Notes: generated from the letters alone by a model not told the origin. A stretch of DNA of 64,000 nt from Daejeonia sp002484105 (GCF_051175565.1 NZ_CP195105.1:1984001-2048000), one strand, 5' to 3'; numbered from the stretch's first letter, positions 50,484 to 60,223 are shown. Program-made: numbers and translations.

Positions 50484-51431
50484 ATGGCAGTATTTGTTTA
50501 CGCAGAAAATATCAACGGAGTTTATAAAAAGGCAGCCCTGGAAGCAGTGGCCTATGCCAAAGCAGTAGCCAGCCAGAAAGGTGATACCGTAACAGCAGTA
50601 ACCGTCAATCCTACAGATGCTTCAGAGGTGCTTTATAAATATGGAGCCGACAAAGTAACTGTAATCCGCGACGAATCTCTGAAGTCTTTCAGTCCGAAAT
50701 CTTATGCACAGGCATTAAATGAAGTGACAGACGGTAGTATAATCGTTTTTCCACATACTACAGATGCTTCTTCGGTAGCACCCATGCTTTCCGTGCTCAA
50801 AAATTTTTCGCTCATCACCAATGTACTGGCGCTTCCTGAAAGCCTTTCGCCATTTCAGGTAAAGAGAAGGGCCTTTTCCGGAAAAGGTTTCATGCATGCC
50901 AAAGCAGATGAGGCAGGCGTTGTCGTTACGGTTTCCCAGAATGCTTTTGGAGTAAAGGAAAATCCTGTGTCCGGAATAGAAGAAGTAAAAGAACTTTCTG
51001 TGTCCAATGATGATACCAGGGTGATCGCTCATGAACAGTCTTCTGGTAAACTCGACCTGAAAGAAGCCGAAATAGTGGTTTCTGCCGGTCGTGGACTGAA
51101 AGGGCCGGAAAACTGGGGTATGATTGAAGATCTCGCCAGCGTTCTTGGTGCCGCAACAGCCTGCTCGAAACCAGTTTCCGATATCGGATGGAGACCGCAT
51201 TCCGAACATGTAGGACAGACCGGAAAAGCCATTGCTCCCAATTTGTATATCGCCGTGGGGATTTCAGGTGCAATACAGCATCTGGCGGGTGTCAACGGTT
51301 CCAAAACCATTGTCGTAATCAACAATGATCCTGAAGCTCCATTTTTCAAAGCGGCAGATTATGGCATCGTGGGTGATGCCTTCCAGGTGGTACCGGCACT
51401 GACAGAAAAAATCAAAGCATTCAAAGGATAG
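50484..51431 (+). CDS. etfA: Electron transfer flavoprotein alpha subunit
   Basis: 315 aa. The C-terminal FAD-binding domain has VSAGRGLKGPENWGMIEDLASVLGAA, then GQTGKAIAPNLYIAVGISGAIQHLAG and a final ADYGIVGDAF, the ETF-alpha signature. With EtfB it shuttles electrons from fatty-acid and amino-acid dehydrogenases to the quinone pool via ETF:quinone oxidoreductase. A terminator follows, ending the etfBA transcript. Confidence 0.96.
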   Translation: MAVFVYAENINGVYKKAALEAVAYAKAVASQKGDTVTAVTVNPTDASEVLYKYGADKVTVIRDESLKSFSPKSYAQALNEVTDGSIIVFPHTTDASSVAPMLSVLKNFSLITNVLALPESLSPFQVKRRAFSGKGFMHAKADEAGVVVTVSQNAFGVKENPVSGIEEVKELSVSNDDTRVIAHEQSSGKLDLKEAEIVVSAGRGLKGPENWGMIEDLASVLGAATACSKPVSDIGWRPHSEHVGQTGKAIAPNLYIAVGISGAIQHLAGVNGSKTIVVINNDPEAPFFKAADYGIVGDAFQVVPALTEKIKAFKG

Positions 51432-51458
51432 AAATTCATTTCCCATTTAAACGTTGAG

Positions 51459-51483
51459 GTTCCGGTATATCCGGAACTTTTTA
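51459..51483 (+). terminator. Rho-independent terminator after etfA
   Basis: GTTCCGG (51459-51465) and CCGGAAC (51471-51477) form a perfect stem with a 5-nt loop and T-run. Confidence 0.8.
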
Positions 51484-51550
51484 TTGTCAGCATATTGAAT
51501 GTCTGTGTCTGCTGTTTTCAGATAAACTTTAATTAATCAAAACATAATCG

Positions 51551-51558
51551 TACTTTTG
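51551..51558 (+). promoter_or_regulatory. -7 promoter element of the pseudouridine synthase gene
   Basis: TACTTTTG, a perfect TAnnTTTG, 16 bp before ATG 51575. Confidence 0.55.
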
Positions 51559-51574
51559 CAGAAAATTTTTGAAT

Positions 51575-52519
51575 ATGAACAGCGATAGAAATCAGTCCGG
51601 AGGCAGAGGAAAAAGGCCCAGAATACAGAAAGACAGCAGGCCTGACCGCTCCAGCAGCAGCCGTGATTTTGATTCTAGAAAAAAATATGTAAAGGGAGAT
51701 CTGAAACCAGGAAAACGCTCTTTTGACAGAAATAAAGAACAGGACCAGGAAAAGGTACGCTCTTTCGTCCTGAAACGCAAACAGGACAAAATCGACAAAG
51801 ACCTGCATAAAGATACCATCCGCCTGAACAAATATATAGCCAATTCCGGTATTTGCAGCCGCAGAGAAGCCGACGAATTGATCAAACAGGGACTCGTGGA
51901 AGTGAACGGAAAAGTGGTGACCGAAATGGGATATCAGGTGCAGAAAACCGATAAAGTGGTTTTTGACGGACAGCCCATTACACCCGAAAAAAGCGTTTAT
52001 GTACTGCTGAATAAGCCGAAAGGGTATATTTCTACAACCAAGGACGATAAAGCCCGCAAAACGGTAATGGATCTTGTGGCCAATGCATCGCCATACCGTC
52101 TTTTTCCGGTGGGAAGACTCGACCGGTCTACTACCGGTGTCATCCTGCTGACCAACGACGGGCATCTGACCAAAAAACTGACGCATCCATCCTTTAACGT
52201 TAAAAAAATCTATCATGTCGTCCTGGACAGAAAACTTTCGGGAGAGGATCTTCAGACTATTGCTGAAGGTATCCGCTTGGATGAAGGTATAGCAAAAGTT
52301 GACAGCATCTCTTTCATTGAAGGAAAACCCAAAAATGAAGTCGGTGTCGAAATTCATATTGGATGGAACCGCGTTATCCGACGCATTTTCCAGAAACTTG
52401 GCTATGAAGTGGAAACTCTTGACCGAGTGATGTTTGCAGGGCTGACAAAGAAAAATATCAAACGTGGCAACTGGAGAATCCTCACCGAACAGGAAGTGAA
52501 TAATCTGAAAATGCTCTGA
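51575..52519 (+). CDS. rRNA pseudouridine synthase (RluB/RsuA family)
   Basis: 314 aa. The first 65 residues are a basic, Arg/Ser/Asp-rich disordered tail. An S4 RNA-binding domain follows (about 70-115: IRLNKYIANSGICSRREADELI), then the catalytic domain with GRLDRSTTGVILLTNDG, whose Asp is the nucleophile, and HVVLDRKLSGEDL. It isomerises uridine in rRNA; RluB (23S U2605) is the nearest guess. The TTG at 51569 adds two residues and is less likely. A terminator follows. Confidence 0.92.
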   Translation: MNSDRNQSGGRGKRPRIQKDSRPDRSSSSRDFDSRKKYVKGDLKPGKRSFDRNKEQDQEKVRSFVLKRKQDKIDKDLHKDTIRLNKYIANSGICSRREADELIKQGLVEVNGKVVTEMGYQVQKTDKVVFDGQPITPEKSVYVLLNKPKGYISTTKDDKARKTVMDLVANASPYRLFPVGRLDRSTTGVILLTNDGHLTKKLTHPSFNVKKIYHVVLDRKLSGEDLQTIAEGIRLDEGIAKVDSISFIEGKPKNEVGVEIHIGWNRVIRRIFQKLGYEVETLDRVMFAGLTKKNIKRGNWRILTEQEVNNLKML

Positions 52520-52546
52520 GCCTTTAAGTTTAAATAGCAATAACGA

Positions 52547-52577
52547 AGCAGATGATCTTGGGATTATCTGCTTTTTT
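52547..52577 (+). terminator. Rho-independent terminator after the pseudouridine synthase
   Basis: AGCAGATGATC (52547-52557) pairs with GATTATCTGCT (52562-52572, one wobble), followed by T residues. Confidence 0.8.
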
Positions 52578-52700
52578 CATCTCACAATATCGATCAGGAA
52601 AATAGTAACCCTGTCAGCCTGCGGCCGTCTTTTCGGGAGCTGAAATATTTTTGTTTCATGAAATGTGAGTTAGAGAAAGATTAAAACAAAAAATTGACGG

Positions 52701-54301
52701 TTAATTTTTAACCAGTTTTTTCACGGTTACTCCTGTTGATGTGGTGATTTTTATAAAATAAATGCCTGCCGGAAGTTCGCTGATACTGTATTTTTCCTGT
52801 CGGGCAAAGCAAAGGGTTTGTTTTCCGGTTGCATCGAAGATTTCAACTTTCAGTATTTTGTCAGGAGTGGTGATCCTGAATCCTGAATATGCAGGATTGG
52901 GGAAAATATCGACATGGGCTGCAGTGGGATTTTGGGTTTTCAGTATCAGATTTTTGTAGGCTTCATAGAAATTCAGAATTCCATAGCCCAGCTGGTCATC
53001 ATGCGAGGGGTAGAGTGAAGCGGTTTCGCGGACTTTACTCTTGATGGTTTCTCGGTTTGCAGTCTTGCCCACGACCTGTAGCAGACAGGCAAAACCTCCC
53101 GATACCAAAGGTGTTGCATAAGAAGTTCCGTTTCCTGCACTTATACCATTGGCGGTAGTGTAGGCATAAAGGTTCCCCGTGCAGATCCATCCGGTTTTGG
53201 CGCCCCCGAGGCATTCGGTCCGTATGAAGAAAAAACTGAAGCATAACCGCTGCTGTCAACACCACCTACGGTGAAGACCTTTGTATTGTCTGCGGGCGAA
53301 AGGATATAATGCCAGTTATTATTACCTTCGTTTCCGGCGGCGGCTGAAACGATGATTCCTTTTTCCACAGCTGCCTGTGCCCCTCTTGCAATAAAGGAGC
53401 GGCTGCCCGTCATGTCTTCATACTGATAGTCGTATCTCGGGTCATCAAAATCAAAACCGTATCCCAGCGACGAAGAAATGACATCTGCTCCCACGCGGTC
53501 GGCTTCTTCGGCGGCTTCTATCCAGTAGAGTTCTTCTTCCGGAATTTCATGTTCTGCATTTTCCGTAGCATATAGATAATAGTCGGCATCGGGTGCAGAA
53601 CCTGTAAATGCGTTCTCAACATATCCTCCCATAATGCCCAGGCAGTTGGCACCATGCGTATTGAGTGCGGGATTATAGATATCATTATTTTTCTGTACAA
53701 AATTGTATCCGCCTTTTATTTGCCCGTTGTCACGGAGTCTTTTGTAGCTGCTTCCTTTGTCCACATTCGGGAAACCTGTATCCAGTACGGCGATTGTTAT
53801 TCCGGTTCCGGTATAGCCCATTACATGAAGCGCACGCAGGTTGATCTGCTCTATTTGTTCTTCGCTGTAGCCGTAATCAAAATTCCGGGATTCGGAATCA
53901 AATTTGTTTTTGCCGGTTTTCCTTTTTTCTGTCGTTGTAATTGCATTTTTTGCAAAGCTTTCAACGGAAGCTACAAAACTCAGGTTTTTCAGTTGAGCAA
54001 TCTGCTGTTCATCAGCATTTACTGCCACGCCGTTCAGCCACTTGGAGGTATCCGTTACCGTAAAGCCAAGATCTTTCACCGCCTGAACATAAGTGTCTTC
54101 CAGAGGTGCATCCTGTTCGTTCAGTTCGATTCCCTGTGCCGCCCTCCTGTCCAGGGATTTCTGCGAGAGTTCGGAAAGAGGGTTTTGAAAAAAATCTGCG
54201 CTGTTGGGCTTGTCCCGGAAGAAAACAAAAACCAGCTGTGTCTGCGCCATAACGAAGACGGCATTTAACAGAAAGAATATCAGAAAGTAATATTTACGCA
54301 T
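52701..54301 (-). pseudogene. S8 subtilisin-like protease with T9SS sorting domain, frameshifted
   Basis: The first frame (54301 to 53141) carries signal peptide MRKYYFLIFFLLNAVFVMAQ, an inhibitor-like propeptide, catalytic D174 (IAVLDTGFP), H216 (NTHGANCLGIMG) and oxyanion N324 (AAAGNEGNNNW), then ends prematurely in GTFMPTLPPMV. The next frame continues as YTTANGISAGNGTSYATPLV, holding the catalytic Ser, and runs to a type A T9SS domain (VDIFPNPAYSGFRIT, then LPAGIYFIKI, KKLVKN). One base appears missing at the four-C run 53175-53178 (plus strand). Restored length would be about 533 aa. It is either a real pseudogene, a phase-variable gene, or a sequencing error. Confidence 0.85.
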
Positions 54302-54395
54302 CAGAATAAATTTTAAGCTAAATTAAATAAATTTTTCTGCTGATGGGAAGCAAGTCGGCAGAAAACTGTAAATTTACAGAACAAATTTTTTTTCT

Positions 54396-55520
54396 ATGAA
54401 GAAAATCCAGATGGTTGACTTACAGAGTCAGTATTATAAAATTAAACCCGATGTAGACAATGCTGTAGTAAATGTGATGAATTCTGCAGCTTTTATTAAC
54501 GGTCCTGAAGTTAAATTTTTCCAGAAAGAGTTAGAGGAATATCTGAATGTTAAAAATGTCATCCCCTGTGGAAATGGTACCGATGCCCTGCAGATTTCGC
54601 TGATGGCACTTGGCTTGAAGGAAGGTGATGAAGTAATTACGGCTGATTTTACATTTGCCGCGACGGTGGAAGTCATTCACCTCCTGAAACTGAAAGCTGT
54701 GTTGGTGGATGTAGATTATGATACCTTTACCATTGATCCGGAAAAGGTGAAGGCAGCCATTACTGAAAAAACAAAAGCTATTATTCCGGTACATCTTTTC
54801 GGGCAGTGTGCCAATATGGAGGAAATCCTGAAAATTGCCGGTGAACACCATCTCTTTGTCGTGGAAGATGATGCACAGGCTATTGGTGCCGAATATACCT
54901 TCTCTGACGGGAGTGTGAAAAAATCCGGAACGATAGGCAATATCGGAACTACATCGTTTTTCCCCTCCAAAAATCTTGGCTGCTATGGCGATGGAGGTGC
55001 TATCTTTACCGATGATGACGATCTTGCACACCGTATCCGCGGTATTGTCAACCATGGTATGTACGAACGTTATTACCATGATGAAATCGGTGTCAACTCC
55101 CGCCTGGACAGTATTCAGGCAGCAGTACTGAGAAAAAAACTTCCGAATCTGGAATCCTATAACGAAGCCCGAAGGAAGGCCGCCGAATATTACGATAATG
55201 CTTTCGCCGGACACCCGCATATCCTGCTTCCAGGAAGATCAGACCGGTCTACACATGTTTTCCACCAGTATACACTTAGAATTCTGAATGGAAAACGCAA
55301 TGAACTGCGCGAGTTTCTGGCAGAAAAAGAAATACCTGCCATGATATATTATCCCGTGGCACTGCGTAAACAAAAAGCTTATTATCAGGAAAGCAATGAT
55401 GCAGATTTTGTGAATACTGACAAACTGCTGGATCAGGTAATATCACTGCCGATGCATACGGAACTGGACGAAGAACAGCTTAAGTATATTACAGAAGCTG
55501 TCCTGGAATTTATGGCTTAA
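54396..55520 (+). CDS. DegT/DnrJ/EryC1/StrS-family sugar aminotransferase
   Basis: 374 aa, PLP enzyme that aminates keto-sugars on nucleotide carriers. Visible are PCGNGTDALQISLMALGL (PLP phosphate loop), VEDDAQAIGAEY (Asp contacting the cofactor), and SFFPSKNLGCYGDGGAIFT with the Schiff-base lysine. NSRLDSIQAAVLRKKL contributes to the dimer interface. galE begins 21 bp after its stop, so the pair probably supplies amino sugars for surface polysaccharide; the specific sugar is not readable. Confidence 0.92.
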   Translation: MKKIQMVDLQSQYYKIKPDVDNAVVNVMNSAAFINGPEVKFFQKELEEYLNVKNVIPCGNGTDALQISLMALGLKEGDEVITADFTFAATVEVIHLLKLKAVLVDVDYDTFTIDPEKVKAAITEKTKAIIPVHLFGQCANMEEILKIAGEHHLFVVEDDAQAIGAEYTFSDGSVKKSGTIGNIGTTSFFPSKNLGCYGDGGAIFTDDDDLAHRIRGIVNHGMYERYYHDEIGVNSRLDSIQAAVLRKKLPNLESYNEARRKAAEYYDNAFAGHPHILLPGRSDRSTHVFHQYTLRILNGKRNELREFLAEKEIPAMIYYPVALRKQKAYYQESNDADFVNTDKLLDQVISLPMHTELDEEQLKYITEAVLEFMA

Positions 55521-55541
55521 TTTCAATTTAAATAATCTGAT

Positions 55542-56570
55542 TTGGAAATATTAGTGACAGGCGGACTCGGATATATCGGTTCGCATACAGTAGTAGAACT
55601 GCTCAATAATGGTTTTGATGTGGTGATTGTGGACGATCTTTCGAACACTGAACGCTTTGTTCTGAACAATATTGAAGAAATTACCGGCAGGAAGCCTGCT
55701 TTTTATCCTTTTGACCTGAAACGCAGAGATCTCCTGAGACAGGTTTTTGAAGCACATAACATTCAGGGATGTATTAATTTTGCAGCGTACAAAGCTGTGG
55801 GAGAGAGCCAGGTGATCCCGCTGGATTACTATGAAAACAATCTGTTTTCACTGATCAACATTCTGCAGGAATTCAGGGAGAGAGGGTTGTCTAATTTTAT
55901 TTTCAGTTCTTCATGTACGGTTTATGGACAGGCCGACCACATGCCGATTGACGAAAATACCCCTCAGAAACCTGCTGAAAGTACCTACGGAAAAACCAAA
56001 CAGATGGGCGAAGAGATTCTTCAGGATTTTGCAAGGGCATATCACCGTAAAGTTTCACTGTTAAGATATTTCAATCCCATTGGTGCACATCCTTCCGGAA
56101 AACTAGGAGAATTGCCGATTGGTGTACCGAACAATCTGGTGCCTTATGTGATGCAGACCGCGGCCGGAATCCGAGAGAAACTCAACATCTGGGGCAATGA
56201 TTACGATACACCGGACGGAACCCCTGTCCGCGACTATATCTATGTGGTAGATCTTGCCAAAGCTCATGTTGCAGCCTTACAAAAACTTCTGGATTCTGGT
56301 GAAGGTACACAAGTGGATATTTATAATCTCGGAACGGGAAAAGGTTCATCAGTTCTCGAAGTGGTACAGGCATTCGAAAAGGCAAATGGGGTGAAGGTTC
56401 CTTATCAGATTTGTGAACGCCGCGCCGGTGATATCACGATAGCCTATGCCAATGCAGACAAAGCAGAAAGAGAACTGGGATGGAAGTCTGATACCCCTCT
56501 TGAGGAAGCCTTACGTACGGTATGGCAATGGCAGAAATATCTTGAGAAAAGAAAAAAAGAAACCGTCTGA
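55542..56570 (+). CDS. galE: UDP-glucose 4-epimerase
   Basis: 342 aa from a TTG start (EILVTGGLGYIGSHTVVELL); relatives begin at exactly this point and no ATG is near. Extended SDR fold: the NAD motif GGLGYIGSH, Ser in FIFSSSCTVYG, and the catalytic Tyr-Lys in STYGKTKQMG. RYFNPIGAHPSG and GTPVRDYIYVVDLAKAH are typical of GalE. It interconverts UDP-glucose and UDP-galactose. It forms a two-gene unit with the DegT gene, ending at a terminator. Confidence 0.95.
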   Translation: MEILVTGGLGYIGSHTVVELLNNGFDVVIVDDLSNTERFVLNNIEEITGRKPAFYPFDLKRRDLLRQVFEAHNIQGCINFAAYKAVGESQVIPLDYYENNLFSLINILQEFRERGLSNFIFSSSCTVYGQADHMPIDENTPQKPAESTYGKTKQMGEEILQDFARAYHRKVSLLRYFNPIGAHPSGKLGELPIGVPNNLVPYVMQTAAGIREKLNIWGNDYDTPDGTPVRDYIYVVDLAKAHVAALQKLLDSGEGTQVDIYNLGTGKGSSVLEVVQAFEKANGVKVPYQICERRAGDITIAYANADKAERELGWKSDTPLEEALRTVWQWQKYLEKRKKETV

Positions 56571-56595
56571 CACAGTAGATTTCAACGAAACATAC

Positions 56596-56624
56596 AAAAA
56601 GCAATATTCCGGTATTGCTTTTTT
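56596..56624 (+). terminator. Terminator after galE
   Basis: AAAAAGCAATA (56596-56606) and TATTGCTTTTT (56613-56623) form an 11-bp stem with a 6-nt loop; it could act on either strand. Confidence 0.75.
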
Positions 56625-56793
56625 ATTTTGTACCAGTAAACTGAATATAAGCGATAAAATTTCCCGTTTTAATTTTTATGAGTATTATACTACAACAATA
56701 CTATAATATTCATAATTCAAATGGATGTAATGCCCAAATTTTTTGCTCGGATGAAAATCTTTTATAAAGTTTGCTTGAATGTTTGTTTTGAAG

Positions 56794-58083
56794 TTAAAAC
56801 AGTGTCTGATAAAGCAGGATAACGTTCAGAAGCAGGATAATGACCGCCACAAGAACGGCTATTGATTTTTTCCCCAGAGAATTGGCAAAATTGCCCATAA
56901 TAGATTTTTTACTCGTAAAAATGACCAGTGGAATCACGGCAAAACTCAGTTGCATGGAAAGAATTACCTGACTGAGAATCAGAAGTTCATTGGTGCCGCT
57001 GTCTCCATATACCACCGCGATGATAAATGCCGGTACAATGGCTATCAGTCGTGTAATCAGACGTCTCAGCCAGGGTTTCAGCCGAATATGCATAAAACCT
57101 TCCATCACAATTTGTCCTGCCAGTGTTCCCGTTAGTGTAGAATTAAGCCCGGAAGCCAGCAGTGCAACTCCGAAAATAATGCTTGCCCATTCGGAACCGA
57201 GCAAAGGTGTCAGAAGTTTGTAAGCATCCTGAATTTCGGCAACATTGTGGTAGCCGTTTTTATGAAAATTGGCTGCTGCAACAATCAGGATGGAAGCATT
57301 GATGACAAATGCCAGAACGAGCGAAAGGTTACTGTCCCATGTCAGCAGCTTGATTGCCTGACGTTTCCCCGCCGGCGTTTTTTCATAAGGCTTGTGCATT
57401 ACCACGTGGCTGTGCAGATAGAGATTATGGGGCATCACAGTAGCACCAAGTATTCCGATACCGATATACAGCATAGACGGATTTCTGTAAAGTTCAGGGG
57501 TGGGTACAAAACCGTTCACCACTTCCCGGATGTCAGGAGAAGAAAGGATAATCTCGTATCCAAAACACATCAGGATGATGCCAATCAGTCCACCGATAAT
57601 AATCTCAAGAGTACGGAATCCTTTCGACTGCAGCATTAGGATCAGCAGTACGTCCAGTGCGGTGATGGCAATACCCCACGTAAGAGGGATTCCGAAAAGC
57701 AGATTGAGGGCGATAGCAGAACCAATGACTTCCGCCAGGTCGCAAGCCGTAATGGCAATTTCACATAAAATCCACAGGACAAAATTCACCGGTTTTGAGT
57801 AATAGGCGCGGCATGATTGTGCAAGATCACGACCGGTTGCAATACCCAGCTTAATGCAGAGATGCTGCAGAAACATAGCAAAAAGATTGGATAGCAGAAT
57901 GACTGACAAAAGAGTATAGCCAAATCTGGAACCGCCTTCAATGTCCGTTGCCCAGTTCCCAGGATCCATATATCCGACGGCGACCATTAATCCGGGGCCT
58001 ACAAAGCGTAGAAATGACTTCAGGTCTTTTTTTGTATTCTGCTGCTTGGTTCTCAAGGCTCTGCTGAAACTCATCATCGGCAT
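56794..58083 (-). CDS. mntH: Nramp-family Mn2+/Fe2+ transporter MntH
   Basis: 429 aa, about 11 hydrophobic helices. The metal-binding DPGN motif of helix 1 is in GYMDPGNWATDIEGGS, and the helix 6 MPHN motif is in GATVMPHNLYLHSHVV; both are intact. The conserved loop GLNSTLTGTLAGQIVMEGF is also present. It imports Mn2+ (or Fe2+) with protons. The start at 58083 follows a TAACTTTG promoter; MMSFS at 58077 is an alternative. A 16-bp palindrome immediately upstream of the promoter suggests metal-responsive repression. Confidence 0.94.
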   Translation of the reverse strand: MPMMSFSRALRTKQQNTKKDLKSFLRFVGPGLMVAVGYMDPGNWATDIEGGSRFGYTLLSVILLSNLFAMFLQHLCIKLGIATGRDLAQSCRAYYSKPVNFVLWILCEIAITACDLAEVIGSAIALNLLFGIPLTWGIAITALDVLLILMLQSKGFRTLEIIIGGLIGIILMCFGYEIILSSPDIREVVNGFVPTPELYRNPSMLYIGIGILGATVMPHNLYLHSHVVMHKPYEKTPAGKRQAIKLLTWDSNLSLVLAFVINASILIVAAANFHKNGYHNVAEIQDAYKLLTPLLGSEWASIIFGVALLASGLNSTLTGTLAGQIVMEGFMHIRLKPWLRRLITRLIAIVPAFIIAVVYGDSGTNELLILSQVILSMQLSFAVIPLVIFTSKKSIMGNFANSLGKKSIAVLVAVIILLLNVILLYQTLF

Positions 58084-58098
58084 AAAAATTTTTCTGTG

Positions 58099-58106
58099 CA
58101 AAGTTA
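58099..58106 (-). promoter_or_regulatory. -7 promoter element of mntH
   Basis: Reads TAACTTTG on the minus strand, a perfect TAnnTTTG. It predicts transcription start near 58094 and a leader of about 11 nt. Confidence 0.6.
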
Positions 58107-58110
58107 AAAA

Positions 58111-58126
58111 GTTAGATATAGCTAAC
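58111..58126 (-). promoter_or_regulatory. Palindromic operator candidate of mntH (DtxR/MntR-like)
   Basis: GTTAGATATAGCTAAC is self-complementary at 14 of 16 positions and lies in the spacer upstream of the -7 element, where a bound repressor would block polymerase. Nramp genes are commonly controlled by DtxR/MntR-family repressors at sites of this size; the regulator gene is not in the window. Confidence 0.5.
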
Positions 58127-58271
58127 AAATTATTTTGATACTTTTTTAAATATCAATGCCGGAAATCTGCAACAAACCGCTGTTTCCGGAGCAAAATCCT
58201 GATATTTTTACGACAATATTCTTGTGGTTGTGATTTTAGGGATCTTCACCGGATATTTATGATACTTTGGC

Positions 58272-58279
58272 TATTTTTG
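58272..58279 (+). promoter_or_regulatory. -7 promoter element of purK
   Basis: TATTTTTG, a perfect TAnnTTTG, 24 bp before the purK ATG. Confidence 0.5.
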
Positions 58280-58303
58280 TGCCGGAAATAAATCTTAAAA
58301 AAA

Positions 58304-59416
58304 ATGAAAATCGGAATTTTAGGCGGTGGCCAGCTGGGAAGAATGTTCATCCAGCAAGCATTGAAATACAGCGATGAAATACATGTTCTGGATCCAGCTG
58401 CAGACTGCCCGTGTGCATATATTTCACATTTTACTCAAGGAGATTTCAATAATTTTGACGATGTCCTGACATTCGGAAAAGACAAAGACGTTGTGACCAT
58501 CGAAATTGAGCATGTCAGTGTCGATGCACTTGATGCACTTGAAAGACTCGGTGTCCGGGTAGTTCCCAAACCTTCTGTCATCAGAATGATACAGCAGAAA
58601 ATTCTCCAGAAAGAGTTTTATACATGCAACAAAATTCCAAGTCCTGATTTTGAAGTAATGCGGTCGGCTAAAGACGAAATTACCTTCCCGCTGCCTTTCG
58701 TTCAGAAGTTGAATACTGGCGGATATGATGGAAAAGGTGTACAGGTACTGAAGGAAAGAGATGCTTACAAAAACCTCTGGCCCGAACCTTCCGTTATTGA
58801 ATCGCTGGTGGATATCGACAAGGAACTTTCGGTAATAGTGGCTAAAAATGACAGAGGGCAGGTGAAGACGTTTCCGGTGACTGAAATGGTGGCTGATCCC
58901 GAACTGAACCTTCTTGATTTTAACATCTGCCCTGCAGAAATTTCAGAGAAAACACAGCAGCAGATTGACAGAATTACAGAACAGTTTATAGACAGTATTG
59001 ATTCGGCGGGGCTTTTCGCGATAGAACTTTTCCTCGACAAAGAAGGAAAGGTCTGGGTAAACGAAACGGCGCCCAGACTGCACAATTCCGGGCATCAGAG
59101 TCAGGAAGGCAACAGCAACTCACAATTTGAGCAGTTCTATCGGGTAGTTACCAGTTCACCACTGGCAGATACGGATGCCTGCGGTTTTTCAGGAATGCTG
59201 AATCTGGTGGGCGAGCCCGGATATTCAGGAAAAGTAAAATATCAGGGACTGGAAGAAGTTCTGAAGTTGCCAAAAACTTACGTTCATCTTTACGGCAAAA
59301 CAGAAACACGCCCCGGAAGAAAAATGGGACACATCAATGTGATCGCAGAATCACGGGAAGCTCTTCTGGAAAAACTTATGCGGATAAAATCACTCGTAAA
59401 GGTGGTCTCAGAATAA
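58304..59416 (+). CDS. purK: 5-(carboxyamino)imidazole ribonucleotide synthase
   Basis: 370 aa, ATP-grasp enzyme that makes N5-CAIR from AIR, bicarbonate and ATP in purine synthesis. The N-terminal KIGILGGGQLGRMFIQQALKY begins the biotin-carboxylase-like fold. ATP-grasp features include KLNTGGYDGKGVQ and the metal site AIELFLDKEGKVWVNETAPRLHNSGHQS. Its product is the substrate of PurE, which is encoded 1.8 kb away at 61190 and not in the same operon. Confidence 0.96.
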   Translation: MKIGILGGGQLGRMFIQQALKYSDEIHVLDPAADCPCAYISHFTQGDFNNFDDVLTFGKDKDVVTIEIEHVSVDALDALERLGVRVVPKPSVIRMIQQKILQKEFYTCNKIPSPDFEVMRSAKDEITFPLPFVQKLNTGGYDGKGVQVLKERDAYKNLWPEPSVIESLVDIDKELSVIVAKNDRGQVKTFPVTEMVADPELNLLDFNICPAEISEKTQQQIDRITEQFIDSIDSAGLFAIELFLDKEGKVWVNETAPRLHNSGHQSQEGNSNSQFEQFYRVVTSSPLADTDACGFSGMLNLVGEPGYSGKVKYQGLEEVLKLPKTYVHLYGKTETRPGRKMGHINVIAESREALLEKLMRIKSLVKVVSE

Positions 59417-59428
59417 AAAAAATCCCGG

Positions 59429-60202
59429 TTATTTGGTAAATTTAATCGGGTACTTTACATTTTTTAAACTGTCGAGGTCTGCACGCAACGAACCGACCAT
59501 CAGCGTAGCCTTCATGGCGACAGGGATATGGTTGCCGTCGTTGGTTACCCATAGCGTAACACCTTCTTTTTCCTTGAATACCCTGCCACTCAATACAGAA
59601 GGAATAATTTTCAGGCAGCTTACCTTTCCGAAACGGGTGCTCACGTTTTCTATACCGGCCACACGCAGACGGAAGGGGAACATGTCATCATCAATCCATA
59701 TATTCAGATTGATGACGTCTCCAGGTTTGATTTGTCCGGCATCAAAACTTCTCAGATAATAGAATGCAGAAAGCATATCCTGAATTCCTTTCACCGTTTT
59801 AATGACTTTGGAACCGTTTTTAGGATTTTTCTTGTCGGTAAGGATCAATGTGTTGTTGTCGTGGTTGAAGGCTGTCTGAAAGTGCTGGCGATAGTTTCCT
59901 TCACTCACATTTCGTACATAATAACTGGGCAAACCGGTATTATAGTTGATAAAACTTTCATAGAGGTCATCCACTTTGAAGAAGGCACGCACAGCACCGG
60001 TACTTTTTCCAACGCCTTTTACATAAAGATGTGGCTGCCCCATATATGTGGTTTTCATCGTGGTCAGCGTTGCATATCCTGCATTCAGCATGCCGTAGTG
60101 GATGCGGTATTTCAGTACTTCACCCGGCTGGATGTTGTCCATTTTCTGTGCAGAAGAAAAAATAAAAGCAATAAAACAGAAAAGAAAGATTATTTTTTTC
60201 AT
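59429..60202 (-). CDS. Exported DUF3108-domain protein
   Basis: 257 aa. Signal peptide MKKIIFLFCFIAFIFSSAQ. The mature protein matches DUF3108, an all-beta family: GEVLKYRIHYGMLNAGYATLT, VDDLYESFINYNTGLPSYYVRNVSEG, and LWVTNDGNHIPVAMKATLMVGSLRADL. Predicted periplasmic or outer-membrane; the function is unknown. It converges with purK (12 bp between stops). A CATTTTTG motif at 60216-60223 (seven of eight) is the likely -7 element, giving a short leader. Confidence 0.87.
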   Translation of the reverse strand: MKKIIFLFCFIAFIFSSAQKMDNIQPGEVLKYRIHYGMLNAGYATLTTMKTTYMGQPHLYVKGVGKSTGAVRAFFKVDDLYESFINYNTGLPSYYVRNVSEGNYRQHFQTAFNHDNNTLILTDKKNPKNGSKVIKTVKGIQDMLSAFYYLRSFDAGQIKPGDVINLNIWIDDDMFPFRLRVAGIENVSTRFGKVSCLKIIPSVLSGRVFKEKEGVTLWVTNDGNHIPVAMKATLMVGSLRADLDSLKNVKYPIKFTK

Positions 60203-60215
60203 AATTTCTGATTTA

Positions 60216-60223
60216 CAAAAATG
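60216..60223 (-). promoter_or_regulatory. Candidate -7 element of the DUF3108 gene
   Basis: Reads CATTTTTG on the minus strand, one mismatch from TAnnTTTG, 14 bp before the start codon. Confidence 0.35.
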
